Assembly: GCA_028869135.1 (NCBI GenBank)
Contig: JAGWTC010000003.1
Coordinates: 1-64,000, forward strand
Length of the DNA stretch: 64,000 nucleotides
Direction of reading: 5' to 3'
Source: Rhodocyclaceae bacterium
GTDB lineage: Bacteria > Pseudomonadota > Gammaproteobacteria > Burkholderiales > Rhodocyclaceae
This document shows, in pieces, positions 9,252 through 17,001 of this stretch. Every line of letters starts with the position of its first letter. The stretch's first letter is position 1. The notes beneath the pieces were generated by a model. It ran no database searches. It was not told where the DNA came from and saw nothing but the letters and a program-made list of their open reading frames with translations. A program made the position numbers and the translations under genes.

Positions 9252-9269
9252 GTGAATTAATTAATTCAC
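9252..9269. promoter_or_regulatory. 18-bp perfect palindrome between tnpA and the DUF2384 trio
   Basis: GTGAATTAATTAATTCAC is perfectly self-complementary and lies in the 186-bp divergent intergenic region. It is placed to act as an operator for one or both directions. A weak leftward promoter (TTGAGG, 17-bp spacer) would have the palindrome as its spacer. The binding protein is unknown; the antitoxin-like protein or TnpT are candidates. Confidence 0.5.
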
Positions 9270-9341
9270 CTCAATAGCTTGCGTTGACGTCACGAGAATT
9301 CCGGCGCAGGATTTGCGGCACTTCTTCACAGAGGAGCTGCA

Positions 9342-12272
9342 ATGGCTGAGATCCATCGCTGGCAGTACCAGTACATCGGTACCAGCACCTTCCCCAAAGC
9401 CCTTTCCACGGTAGAGCTGCAAGCGTTCTTTACCTTTACCGAGGATCAAATTGCCGCCCTGAATAAGCGTTTCCGCGCCAACATGAAGATTGGCGCCGCC
9501 ATCCAGCTCGGCTTCCTCAAAATGTCCGGAAGCCTGCTGGAAAGCACCCAGATCATTCCGCCGCGCTTGCTTAGCCACGTCAGCAAGCAGTTGGGCCAGC
9601 CTGCACTGTCCATTGCAAGCCTGAGGGCGATCTACAAGCGTCCCAAGACCCGCTACGAGCATCAGTGGTGGGCGATGGAGGAGCTTGGCTTTGCCAAGGC
9701 AACGCCCAGGCAGTTGCAAGGTCTGTTGCCCTTTATGCGCCAGGAGGCACGCTATGCATCGAGCGTGGACATCCTTGTTGAGCGTGCCAAGCTATGGCTC
9801 TACCAGCACCAATACCTTTCGGTAGGCGATCGTACCCTCCGGGATCAGGCCCGAAAGGCCATGTCCGAAACGGAGGACGTGCTGATGAAGCTGATCCGGG
9901 ACCAGGCATCGAGCAATAAACTGTCGATGCTTGAAAGCGCCGTCCTGACAAACCACCCGGATACCGGTCGCAGCCGGCTTGAATGGTTGCAGCAGCCACC
10001 GCGCAAGAAGTCGATCAATGCCCTGCGCGAACGCATGGAGCGGGTGAATTTTCTGAAGAGTATCGGCGTAGACAGCCTCGACCTGGATAGCCTGCCGATC
10101 GAGAAGCTCCGCGCCTATGCAGGGCAGCTCTACAACATCCGTCCAGTCAAATACAAAGAGCTGAAGGACCCGACCCGGACCATTCGACTGGTCTGCTTCC
10201 TCAAGCTCGCGCTCATGCAGGCAACCGACTCAGCGATTCTGCTGGGCGGCCGCCAGATCACCAAAATCGTCCGTAACGCCTACGAGAAGGCGCGATTGCT
10301 CGAGGCTGAGACGATCGTGACGGCGGCCAAGGCACTGCAGGAAATTTTGTTGCAGTCCAAGAATCCGGACATGTCGGATCAGGAGTTCCGAACCTTTGTT
10401 CAGTCGTTTGATACGGGCGCCAAGATTCAGCAATTCCCGACCCGGGCGGCCGCAGCCCGCTGGATACTGTCCGAGCCCAACCCGCAGATTCGTTCTCTCC
10501 TGAGTGAGTTGCAGAAGCTCGATCTCCAGGCTGAACCCGAGGATCCAAGCACCGAACGTGTCGAATACCTGCGGGAGATGTATCAACATCGGAGCAATGA
10601 GCTGCCGGTCGCCCCAACCGTATCAATTCCATCGCCCTGGAAGGACATCATCGACGGCGAAGACAGAGTTCGGGCTTTGCGTGGTCTGGAGGCCGCCACG
10701 CTGATCGGGCTCAGGAAGTCGCTCCGCAGCGGCGCCGTGTACGTCGAGCACAGCGAGAAATTCCGCGGCCGCCACCGGCTCATGATCGACGAAAACCAAT
10801 GGGGCAAGGAGCGCAATAAGCGCTACAGCCAACTCGGTCTGCCCATACAGGCGGATGACCTGCTCAATACCTTGGTCACCGAGCTTGAGATCAAATTGCA
10901 GGAGGTCGACAAGAAGATTGCCGAAGGCGCCATCTATATCGACAACGGCATTATTCATATGCCGCGTGTCCAGGCGCTGGAAACCAAGATCGAGGTCAAT
11001 CAAAAGCGCAGCCAGCTTTTCGAGCGCATTGGCGTTATCCAACTGCCGGACCTGATCCTGGAAATGGACAGCCGCGTCGGCTTCAGCCGGATCCTGCTGG
11101 GGCGCACGGCCAAGTCGCCGACCGAGCTCCTGCAGGTCTATGCCGGCATGCTCTCGCACGGCAGTGCCATGGATGCCAGCGCGATCAGCCTGATGATTCC
11201 TCAACTCACGCCGAGCCAGGTGTTGTCGGGGATGCAGTATTTCGAGGACAGAGACTTGGTGCGTATCGCCAACGATACGGTGACCAGTCTGCAGCGCAAT
11301 TTGCCCATCGCTTCCTACTGGGGCGACGGCGCTTTGGCATCTTCCGACATGATGAGTCTCGATGTCTCGCGCAAGATCTGGCAGGCCCGGCTCGACCCCA
11401 AGCGGCGCACACCCTCGATCGGTACCTATACCCACGTCTCGGACTTCTGGAGCGTCATCTACGACCAGCCCATCATCCTGAATGAGCGCCAGGCCGGCGC
11501 CGCCATCGAGGGCGCCATTCGCCAGCGCGAGATCGAAATCGACCGGCTGGCGGTGGATACCCACGGCTACACCGAGTTTGCGATGGCCATGGCCAAGCTC
11601 CTGGGGTTTGCATTGTGTCCGCGACTGAAGCGCCTATCCGAACGAAAGCTCTACATCCCCAGCGGCTTCAAGAACATTCCGGACTCTCTCAGAGAAATTG
11701 CGACCGCAAGCATTTCGCTCAAACAAATCCGCAGCGAATGGGACAACCTGGTCCGCCTGGCCTCTTCCATTGAGACCGGCCATACCTCGGCGACGGTGGC
11801 CTTGGCTCGCTACGGCTCAGCCTCGTCCGACAGCCCGATCTACCGTGCCGGCGTGCACTTGGGTCGCTTGGTCCGCAGTCTGTACCTGTGCGACTACTTT
11901 GTGAGCGAGGATCTGCGTCGCGTGGTGAACCGCATTCTGGTTCATGGTGAGGCCGTGCATACCTTGCAGCGGGCGATTAATGCGGGCTCCTTCTCCAAAC
12001 CACGTGGGCAACGCGAAGAAGACCTCTACGCCGTTTCAGGTTCGCTGACCCTGATGACCAATCTCTGTTTGGCTTGGACCGCCATCAAGATGCAGGAAAC
12101 GATCTTCGGAGAAGATGGGATGGCCGACGCCGGCGAGGACATGAGCTGGCTGCAGCAAGTCAGCCCGGCGCATTACGCGAACATCAATTTCCGCGGGACG
12201 TTTACCTTCCCAATTTCCGACTATGCCCTGTGGCTGCTGTCGGACAGCGCACCTATCCAAAAAACGGGCTAA
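9342..12272 (+). CDS. tnpA: Tn3-family transposase TnpA
   Basis: 976 aa, the usual size for Tn3-family DDE transposases, which make cointegrates by replicative transposition. The N-terminal DUF4158-like region (HRWQYQYIGTSTFPKALS) is followed by a long helical middle and the Tn3 DDE domain in the last 400 residues (SYWGDGALASSDMMSLDVS, THVSDFWSVIYDQPI, RRVVNRILVHGEAVHTLQRAI, FSKPRGQREEDL). GAGGAG lies 6 nt before the ATG. The frame is intact, so the element may still be active. It should act on the ends at 172 and 33906. Confidence 0.96.
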   Translation: MAEIHRWQYQYIGTSTFPKALSTVELQAFFTFTEDQIAALNKRFRANMKIGAAIQLGFLKMSGSLLESTQIIPPRLLSHVSKQLGQPALSIASLRAIYKRPKTRYEHQWWAMEELGFAKATPRQLQGLLPFMRQEARYASSVDILVERAKLWLYQHQYLSVGDRTLRDQARKAMSETEDVLMKLIRDQASSNKLSMLESAVLTNHPDTGRSRLEWLQQPPRKKSINALRERMERVNFLKSIGVDSLDLDSLPIEKLRAYAGQLYNIRPVKYKELKDPTRTIRLVCFLKLALMQATDSAILLGGRQITKIVRNAYEKARLLEAETIVTAAKALQEILLQSKNPDMSDQEFRTFVQSFDTGAKIQQFPTRAAAARWILSEPNPQIRSLLSELQKLDLQAEPEDPSTERVEYLREMYQHRSNELPVAPTVSIPSPWKDIIDGEDRVRALRGLEAATLIGLRKSLRSGAVYVEHSEKFRGRHRLMIDENQWGKERNKRYSQLGLPIQADDLLNTLVTELEIKLQEVDKKIAEGAIYIDNGIIHMPRVQALETKIEVNQKRSQLFERIGVIQLPDLILEMDSRVGFSRILLGRTAKSPTELLQVYAGMLSHGSAMDASAISLMIPQLTPSQVLSGMQYFEDRDLVRIANDTVTSLQRNLPIASYWGDGALASSDMMSLDVSRKIWQARLDPKRRTPSIGTYTHVSDFWSVIYDQPIILNERQAGAAIEGAIRQREIEIDRLAVDTHGYTEFAMAMAKLLGFALCPRLKRLSERKLYIPSGFKNIPDSLREIATASISLKQIRSEWDNLVRLASSIETGHTSATVALARYGSASSDSPIYRAGVHLGRLVRSLYLCDYFVSEDLRRVVNRILVHGEAVHTLQRAINAGSFSKPRGQREEDLYAVSGSLTLMTNLCLAWTAIKMQETIFGEDGMADAGEDMSWLQQVSPAHYANINFRGTFTFPISDYALWLLSDSAPIQKTG

Positions 12273-12276
12273 TTGA

Positions 12277-12750
12277 ATGACAGTTAAAACCTCTGAGGAT
12301 CCCCGAGTGCAGATTGAGCCCTTGCAGCAAGACGCCGAAGCAAAGCTGGACGCTGTCCGATCTCTCCTCTCCGCGTGCGAATTGCCGACCGCCGACTTGG
12401 CATCGTTCTTTGGCACCCAGTTCCTTGCAGTGGAAGATGAAGACGACCTGATCGCCGTTGTCGGCTTGGAAGGCTATCAGGACGTGGCGCTACTGCGCTC
12501 TCTCGCAGTGACATCCGGCCACCGTGGTCATGGCATAGGCCGTGCCTTGGTCAAGAAGGCTGAGCAGCAGGCCATTGACGCCGGCGTTCGCGATCTCTAT
12601 CTGCTAACGATGACCGCGCAAGATTTCTTTGCCGAGCTCGGCTATACCGTTGCCGATCGCGCAAGTGCGCCCGCATCGATCAAAGGCACGACGCAGTTTA
12701 GCGGGCTATGTCCGGATGCCGCTGTGCTAATGCACAAGCGGCTGGCCTAG
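12277..12750 (+). CDS. arsN2: ArsN2-type GNAT N-acetyltransferase (arsenic resistance)
   Basis: 157 aa GNAT fold. Motif A (RSLAVTSGHRGHGIGRALV) binds acetyl-CoA, and LLTMTAQDFFAELGY plus the tail SGLCPDAAVLM are hallmarks of arsenic-associated ArsN2 proteins. Characterised ArsN acetyltransferases detoxify the organoarsenical arsinothricin. The ATG at 12277 follows the tnpA stop by 4 bp without a clear ribosome-binding site; a GTG at 12307 preceded by GAGG would give a form closer to family length. The stop overlaps the stop of the convergent aqpS within CTAG. Confidence 0.85.
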   Translation: MTVKTSEDPRVQIEPLQQDAEAKLDAVRSLLSACELPTADLASFFGTQFLAVEDEDDLIAVVGLEGYQDVALLRSLAVTSGHRGHGIGRALVKKAEQQAIDAGVRDLYLLTMTAQDFFAELGYTVADRASAPASIKGTTQFSGLCPDAAVLMHKRLA

Positions 12751-13406
12751 GACTTCTTCGAGTAGAGCCAGTTACCGATCAGCGTAGCCATGGTTGCACC
12801 GATCATCTGGGCAACAATAAAGCCCGGTGCATCAACGGGACGGATACCGGCAAAAGTGTCGCTCGCGGCGCGTGCCAATGTCACCGCCGGATTGGCAAAT
12901 GAGGTGGATGCCGTAAACCAATAGGCAGCGGTAATGTAGGCAGCAACCGCAAATGGTGTCACGGGCGGGCGGCTGCGAGTGCAACCGATGATGACGAAGA
13001 TCAGCCCGAAGGTGGCGACGAATTCGCTCCACCATTGCGCTACTCCAGCCCGAACATGCTGGGAAGCCGAGAAAAGCGGCTCACCAAACATCAGATGCGC
13101 TGCGGCCACACCGACAAATGCGCCGATAATTTGCACCAAGACATACGGCGGCACCTCATTCCACTTCATATGCCCCTGCCAGGCTTCCGAAAAAGTCACA
13201 GCAGGATTGAAGTGAGCGCCGGAAATCGGCCCGAACGCAAGGATCAGCGCGACAAGGCCAGCCCCAGTCGCCAATGCATTGGCAAGCAAAGCTAAGCCGA
13301 CGTTACCGCCGGCCAAGCGCTCGCCCATAATTCCCGAGCCAACGACGGTGGCCAGGAGAAATGCCGTACCTAAAGCCTCGGCCGCCAAGCGACGGCCGCG
13401 CGTCAT
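12747..13406 (-). CDS. aqpS: AqpS-type aquaglyceroporin, arsenite channel
   Basis: 219-aa MIP-family channel with two half-helix motifs, FNPAVT near residue 67 and ANPAVT near 172, and six predicted membrane helices. It is the last gene of arsR-arsI-arsC-aqpS and overlaps the arsC stop by 4 bp. In Sinorhizobium meliloti AqpS replaces ArsB/ACR3: arsenate is reduced inside by ArsC and the resulting As(III) leaves down its gradient. No arsB or acr3 is present in the window, consistent with this route. Confidence 0.92.
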   Translation of the reverse strand: MTRGRRLAAEALGTAFLLATVVGSGIMGERLAGGNVGLALLANALATGAGLVALILAFGPISGAHFNPAVTFSEAWQGHMKWNEVPPYVLVQIIGAFVGVAAAHLMFGEPLFSASQHVRAGVAQWWSEFVATFGLIFVIIGCTRSRPPVTPFAVAAYITAAYWFTASTSFANPAVTLARAASDTFAGIRPVDAPGFIVAQMIGATMATLIGNWLYSKKS

Positions 13407-13903
13407 ACCGGGGTCTCGCCGATGGCACGCATCTCGCGATGGATGGCCTGCTTGTCGAGGGTGGTCAGCGGCAGATTTGCAAACACTTGGGCGCGCGTCA
13501 TGATCTGGCGATATACCTCGTCAAATGCCTTGCGCTTCTCTTCGTCGCTACCTTCAACGGCAGCCGGATCACGGAAGCCCCAGTGGGCTGAGGTCGGCTG
13601 GCCTGGCCATATCGGGCAGACTTCACCAGCAGCGTTGTCACACACGGTGATGATGAAGTCCATCTGCGGCGCCCCTGGCTCGGCGTACTCATCCCAGCTC
13701 TTGGAACGCAACTTGTCCAGGGAATAGCCCAGGGCCTTGACCTTCTCGATAGCAAAAGGATTCACCTGGCCATTAGGTGTGCTGCCGGCACTGAATACAT
13801 TGAAGCGGCCTTTGCCCATGGTGCTCAGGATGGCTTCAGCCATGATGGAGCGTGCCGAGTTACCGGTGCAGAGGAAAAGGACGTTGTAGCTCTTGTCAGA
13901 CAT
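13403..13903 (-). CDS. arsC: Arsenate reductase ArsC, LMW-phosphatase type
   Basis: 166 aa. The P-loop CTGNSARS (C12-x5-R18) near the N-terminus and the redox pair C88 and C96 (VCDNAAGEVCPIWPG) match the thioredoxin-coupled arsenate reductases, which use three Cys to reduce As(V) to As(III). It is 18 bp after arsI and overlaps aqpS, so product formation and release are coupled. A C-terminal extension past the core fold is normal for proteobacterial members. Confidence 0.94.
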   Translation of the reverse strand: MSDKSYNVLFLCTGNSARSIMAEAILSTMGKGRFNVFSAGSTPNGQVNPFAIEKVKALGYSLDKLRSKSWDEYAEPGAPQMDFIITVCDNAAGEVCPIWPGQPTSAHWGFRDPAAVEGSDEEKRKAFDEVYRQIMTRAQVFANLPLTTLDKQAIHREMRAIGETPV

Positions 13904-13921
13904 TCAAAAACTCCCTGGGGA

Positions 13922-14428
13922 CTAACAACACTTCGATTCGCCAGTGCTCGGCGAGCCGCATGAGGCTGCGGCTTTAGGTTTGATGGAAATCGTGACCGGT
14001 ACTGCCTTTGGCGCACAGCAGGCCGATGCGTCTTGTTGTGGTGCTTCTTCCTTCTGATTGAAGGTCGGAATATCGTGCAGCGTGTGATAGCTCTCCCAAG
14101 CGATGCCTTGAGGATCAATGGTCCAGTGTTTGTTCGACTTGGCGTAGCAACAGGCTGCACCTTCTTCGGTTGCGATGGGTAGCTCGGCCCTGGCCAGGCG
14201 GCTCTCCATCTCGTGCAGCTCGTCTTCGGTATCCACCTGAAAGCCAAGATGATCGACGCCAACTTCATCAGTACGTGTCGAGATAGCGAAGTTGAGCCGA
14301 GGATCTTCAATCATCCACTTGGCGTAGTCGTCCTTGACGACGGTCGGTTCGGCATTGAAGAGGGCCGAGTAGAAACGGATGTTGTGTGCCAGATCGGCGA
14401 CACGGATATGTACGTGCATGCGCTTCAT
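13922..14428 (-). CDS. arsI: ArsI/CadI-family dioxygenase, C-As lyase
   Basis: 168 aa vicinal-oxygen-chelate fold protein that breaks the carbon-arsenic bond of trivalent organoarsenicals. Visible features are the metal-site residues H5/H7, H60 (GVDHLGF) and E112 (IAWE), and the vicinal pair C93-C94 (GAACCYAK) that binds MAs(III). The C-terminal tail adds Cys pairs at 137-138 and 167-168. The ATG at 14428 overlaps the arsR stop by 4 bp; a longer frame from 14491 lies within arsR and is not needed. Confidence 0.92.
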   Translation of the reverse strand: MKRMHVHIRVADLAHNIRFYSALFNAEPTVVKDDYAKWMIEDPRLNFAISTRTDEVGVDHLGFQVDTEDELHEMESRLARAELPIATEEGAACCYAKSNKHWTIDPQGIAWESYHTLHDIPTFNQKEEAPQQDASACCAPKAVPVTISIKPKAAASCGSPSTGESKCC

Positions 14429-14778
14429 GCTTTCACCTTTGCCTTCTTCTTTCCGGTTTCGGGAGGGCAGCAGGCCGTGACCGGCGTGCAAGGATTACCG
14501 CCACAGCAGTTCTCGGTCAGATAGGCCAGAACGGCGTTCATGGTTTCGTACTTGGCGGTGTAGATGACAAAACGGCCTTCCTGCTTGGAGTTCACCATGT
14601 CGGCGAAAACCAATTCCTTTAAGTGGAAGGACAGCGACGATGGCGCCAGGCCCGTCAATTCGGCGAGCTTCCCTGCAGGCAAGCCAGCAGGACCCGCTTG
14701 TACCAGCAGGCGGAAGACAGCAAGGCGCGCTTCGTGAGCAATGGCGCCAAGCGCTCGAGTGATTTCATGTGTATCCAT
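14425..14778 (-). CDS. arsR: ArsR-family arsenic-responsive repressor
   Basis: 117-aa winged-helix repressor of the SmtB/ArsR family. The recognition region is LAPSSLSFHLKELV at 44-58. As(III) ligands are probably in the C-terminal Cys cluster C91, C92, C97, C103, C104 (ENCCGGNPC, TACCPP) rather than in the alpha-3 helix of E. coli ArsR, as in other CC-tail ArsR proteins. It heads arsR-arsI-arsC-aqpS. Its start codon lies inside a perfect palindrome and right at the expected transcription start, so the message is probably leaderless. Confidence 0.93.
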   Translation of the reverse strand: MDTHEITRALGAIAHEARLAVFRLLVQAGPAGLPAGKLAELTGLAPSSLSFHLKELVFADMVNSKQEGRFVIYTAKYETMNAVLAYLTENCCGGNPCTPVTACCPPETGKKKAKVKA

Positions 14779-14813
14779 ATTTCAACATTAGTTGAAATAT
14801 GGAAATTCGTCAA
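14775..14813 (-). promoter_or_regulatory. ars promoter with overlapping ArsR operator
   Basis: On the minus strand TTGACG (14808-14813) and TAATGT (14785-14790) are 17 bp apart. A perfect inverted repeat with 12-bp arms (CCATATTTCAAC / GTTGAAATATGG) and a 4-bp centre spans 14775-14802, covering the -10, the start point and the arsR ATG. Bound ArsR would block polymerase directly. Confidence 0.85.
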
Positions 14814-14833
14814 CTCTTAAACCAGAACGCCAT

Positions 14834-15355
14834 CTAGTCTGGCGGGCCCTTGACGATGGGCACCGGGAACAGACGTCGCAAGACTGCTTCGCTGTACTGC
14901 AGTTCGATCCGAGGCAAAGTTAATCGCTCGGATTTCGTTTTGCGTGTGAACGCCTCCGGCGGATGCCCATGCTTGTCCGTGTAGATTTGCCGGGCCAGCT
15001 CGCGGCAAGCAGGGGTGAGCTGCTGTAGCCAATCGCAAAATGTTCTCCGCCCTTTGGCCATATTGCAGGCGGCACAGACATAGACCGCATTGCGAATGGA
15101 TTCCTCGCCGCCCAATGACAGGGCGTCCATGTGATCGAGGTGCGTGTCGCCAAAGGCCGCCTCGCTGCCACCAGGTGCCTCAAGCGGTGCGCCGCAGTAT
15201 GGACACTGCGAACGCTCGGCAAACAGCGTCCAACGGAACCCGTAGGGCACAGCGTAGTGCCGCCACCAAACGCCAAAGATGATTTCCAGTTTCCGGGCCT
15301 TGCTTCTTTCCACCTCGAGATAGGCTTCAAGTTCCACAGGGCCAACCGCAGTCAT
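14834..15355 (-). CDS. HNH-family endonuclease
   Basis: 173 aa with a complete HNH motif: first zinc pair CPYC near residue 51, catalytic HLDH near 72-75, N in EESIRNAV, and second zinc pair CAAC followed by NMAKGRR. The start overlaps the stop of the tyrosine recombinase gene by 4 bp, so the two are translated from one message. An HNH nuclease in a transposon resolution operon is unusual; it might nick DNA at the recombination site or act in defence. No homologue of known role is recognised. Confidence 0.85.
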   Translation of the reverse strand: MTAVGPVELEAYLEVERSKARKLEIIFGVWWRHYAVPYGFRWTLFAERSQCPYCGAPLEAPGGSEAAFGDTHLDHMDALSLGGEESIRNAVYVCAACNMAKGRRTFCDWLQQLTPACRELARQIYTDKHGHPPEAFTRKTKSERLTLPRIELQYSEAVLRRLFPVPIVKGPPD

Positions 15356-16365
15356 TTAATGACGCGCAATCCGGCTTTGCCTCGTGGAGAACGAGGTTGG
15401 CGAACTGATACCGGGGCCGCCTCTTGGGTGGCGCCCTTTGGCGCCGATGGCATGCCCTTTTCGAATCGTGCCTGCAGCGTGCCGATGGAGGTGTCCATGT
15501 AACGCATCGCCGAACCCACGTCTTTCCAGCCGACGTACTCCATCAACTCCTTGAGGTCCCAGCCGCTGGCATGGGCCCAACTGGCGAAGCCACGGCGCAG
15601 GGAATGGCTGCTGTACTGGTCTGCGCCAGCGACACCGGCTAGGCCGAACAAGCGGCGGAGCCAGGGAATGATGCTGCCGGCTTGTATCGCAGTAGCGCCG
15701 AGGTTGCCCCAGCGGTCGATTTTTCGGAACACGGGGCCTTGGGTGATTTGGGCGGCATTGAGCCACGCCTCATAGGCCGTGACCGGGCACAGCCGTGACA
15801 AGGCCGGGCAACGGTATTCCCGCCCAAGATTGTCGCGGTCGCCTTTACTCCAGGGCAGGAATATCTTGAGGCCGATGCCGGGCTCGACTTCGATGTGTTC
15901 AATGGTCAGCCGGGTCAGCTCATCAGCCCGGAAACCCCGCCAGAAGCCCATCAGCAGCATAGCCTTATCGCGTAAATTCGGGAGTCGCGCGGCTGGGTCT
16001 GCCAAGACGTCTTGATCCAACCAGTCGCAGACTTGCTGCAACTGATCAAGTTCTACGGGCTTGGCTTTTTTTTCAAGTGCCGTGTGGGCGACGCGAATCC
16101 CTTTGAGAACCTGGCTGACCAAGCGATCCTTGGTGGGGTCGGTAAAGCCATGCTCCTGGTGCCAATGCGATAGCGCGGCGAGCCGGAGCTTGAGTGTGTT
16201 CATGGCGAGCGCGCCGGCATACGCGACCAGATATTGGGCAACCGACTCAGCCGTGGCAGGCAGAAGTCCGCGCCACTCCTGTTCGAAATGCTTGATCGAG
16301 GCCGCGTAGCTTTTTTGCGTGTTGCGGCGTTCTGCGAGCCCTAAATAGGTGTCTAGTGAGTGCAT
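15352..16365 (-). CDS. tnpS: Tyrosine recombinase, TnpS-like cointegrate resolvase
   Basis: 337 aa tyrosine recombinase. The catalytic set is complete: R146 (FRADEL), K174, H254-x-x-R257 (HSLRR), W280 and nucleophile Y289 (MRYMD). The N-terminal SAM-like DNA-binding domain covers about 1-100. The tail after 305 is Pro/Arg-rich. In Tn4651-type Tn3 elements an integrase-like TnpS works with TnpT at a res site between them; a TnpT-like gene is present here but 15.2 kb away. The TnpS name rests on this pairing and could be replaced by a general integrase. Confidence 0.82.
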   Translation of the reverse strand: MHSLDTYLGLAERRNTQKSYAASIKHFEQEWRGLLPATAESVAQYLVAYAGALAMNTLKLRLAALSHWHQEHGFTDPTKDRLVSQVLKGIRVAHTALEKKAKPVELDQLQQVCDWLDQDVLADPAARLPNLRDKAMLLMGFWRGFRADELTRLTIEHIEVEPGIGLKIFLPWSKGDRDNLGREYRCPALSRLCPVTAYEAWLNAAQITQGPVFRKIDRWGNLGATAIQAGSIIPWLRRLFGLAGVAGADQYSSHSLRRGFASWAHASGWDLKELMEYVGWKDVGSAMRYMDTSIGTLQARFEKGMPSAPKGATQEAAPVSVRQPRSPRGKAGLRVIK

Positions 16366-16395
16366 TAGTGAGCCGCCCTGTGAGACGGCTCTAAT

Positions 16396-16420
16396 GATAG
16401 GGTAAATGTGAGGTAATGCG
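16396..16420 (+). repeat. Possible recombination half-site upstream of tnpS
   Basis: GATAGGGTAAAT followed five bases later by GTAAT matches 31496-31520 (GACAGGGTAAAT then GTAAT) at 17 of 25 positions, same strand and same internal spacing; similarity reaches back into GCTC.AAT on both. The copies lie just upstream of tnpS and of tnpT and flank a 15.1-kb block. They could be res-like crossover sites or shared operators. Confidence 0.4.
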
Positions 16421-16455
16421 GTTGTGGACTCTTACCTCAGGGTTCTCCCAGCGCC

Positions 16456-16785
16456 CTACGAACTCATGGAGCGACATTCCTCTGCACAGCGCCGACAGGC
16501 TTCGGCGCACGCCTGGCAATGCTCCATCGCGTGCTTGGCGCATTCCTCAGCGCAGCGTTCGCAAATGTCCGCACAGGTTTTACAGATGGTTGATGCGACT
16601 TCACTACCGCGGCCCATGGCCGAAGCAGCTAACCTACACACTGCGGCGCAGTCGATGTCCAAGGCGATGCAGCGGGCCATGGCTTTCACATCAGCTTCCC
16701 GGAGGCAAGCGGCAGCACAATGCTCACACGCAAGGGCGCAGTCATTGCAGGCATCGATACAGGTTTGATATTGGGTGTGTGACAT
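16456..16785 (-). CDS. csp: Cytosolic four-helix-bundle copper storage protein (Csp-like, DUF326)
   Basis: 109 aa with 19 Cys spaced as CxxxC and CxxC along predicted helices (CIDACNDCALACEHC and CKTCADICERCAEEC). This pattern lines the inside of Csp four-helix bundles, which store many Cu(I) ions. No Tat or Sec signal is present, so it is the cytosolic Csp3 type. GGAG lies 7 nt before the ATG. It is divergent from czcE across a region with a CopR-like box, suggesting copper induction together with the cop genes. Confidence 0.88.
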   Translation of the reverse strand: MSHTQYQTCIDACNDCALACEHCAAACLREADVKAMARCIALDIDCAAVCRLAASAMGRGSEVASTICKTCADICERCAEECAKHAMEHCQACAEACRRCAEECRSMSS

Positions 16786-16885
16786 GACGACTCTCCAGAG
16801 GGGTTAAGAAGAGATTTCTATGCAAGTCTTATTCCTCTCCTGAGGTTGAATACAGCGCTAGCCGCCTGCCGTGCCAGTGAAACGA

Positions 16886-16912
16886 ATTACATTTTCATGA
16901 CGAAAAGGTAAT
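16886..16912. promoter_or_regulatory. CopR-like box between csp and czcE
   Basis: An inverted repeat with 11-bp arms (ATTACATTTTC / GAAAAGGTAAT, one mismatch) surrounds ATGAC. A related sequence lies upstream of copR at 18858. The ATTAC...GTAAT layout resembles cop boxes bound by CopR/CusR/PcoR regulators. It is central to the divergent promoters and could serve both genes. Confidence 0.65.
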
Positions 16913-16945
16913 GGCCGGGTCATGCGTTCGTGGGGAGGCGCTTTC

Positions 16946-16991
16946 TAAGATGCCAACACGGTCGAGCAACAATCTCGACCGCAACATCTTA
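16946..16991 (+). promoter_or_regulatory. Two-tier hairpin in the czcE 5' leader
   Basis: An outer stem TAAGATG / CATCTTA and an inner stem GGTCGAG / CTCGACC with a 7-nt loop fold into one imperfect hairpin. Its last base is the first A of the AGGAG ribosome-binding site of czcE. It may protect the transcript's 5' end or tune translation. Pairing is direct from sequence; the function is inference. Confidence 0.6.
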
Positions 16992-17001
16992 GGAGACTCA
17001 A

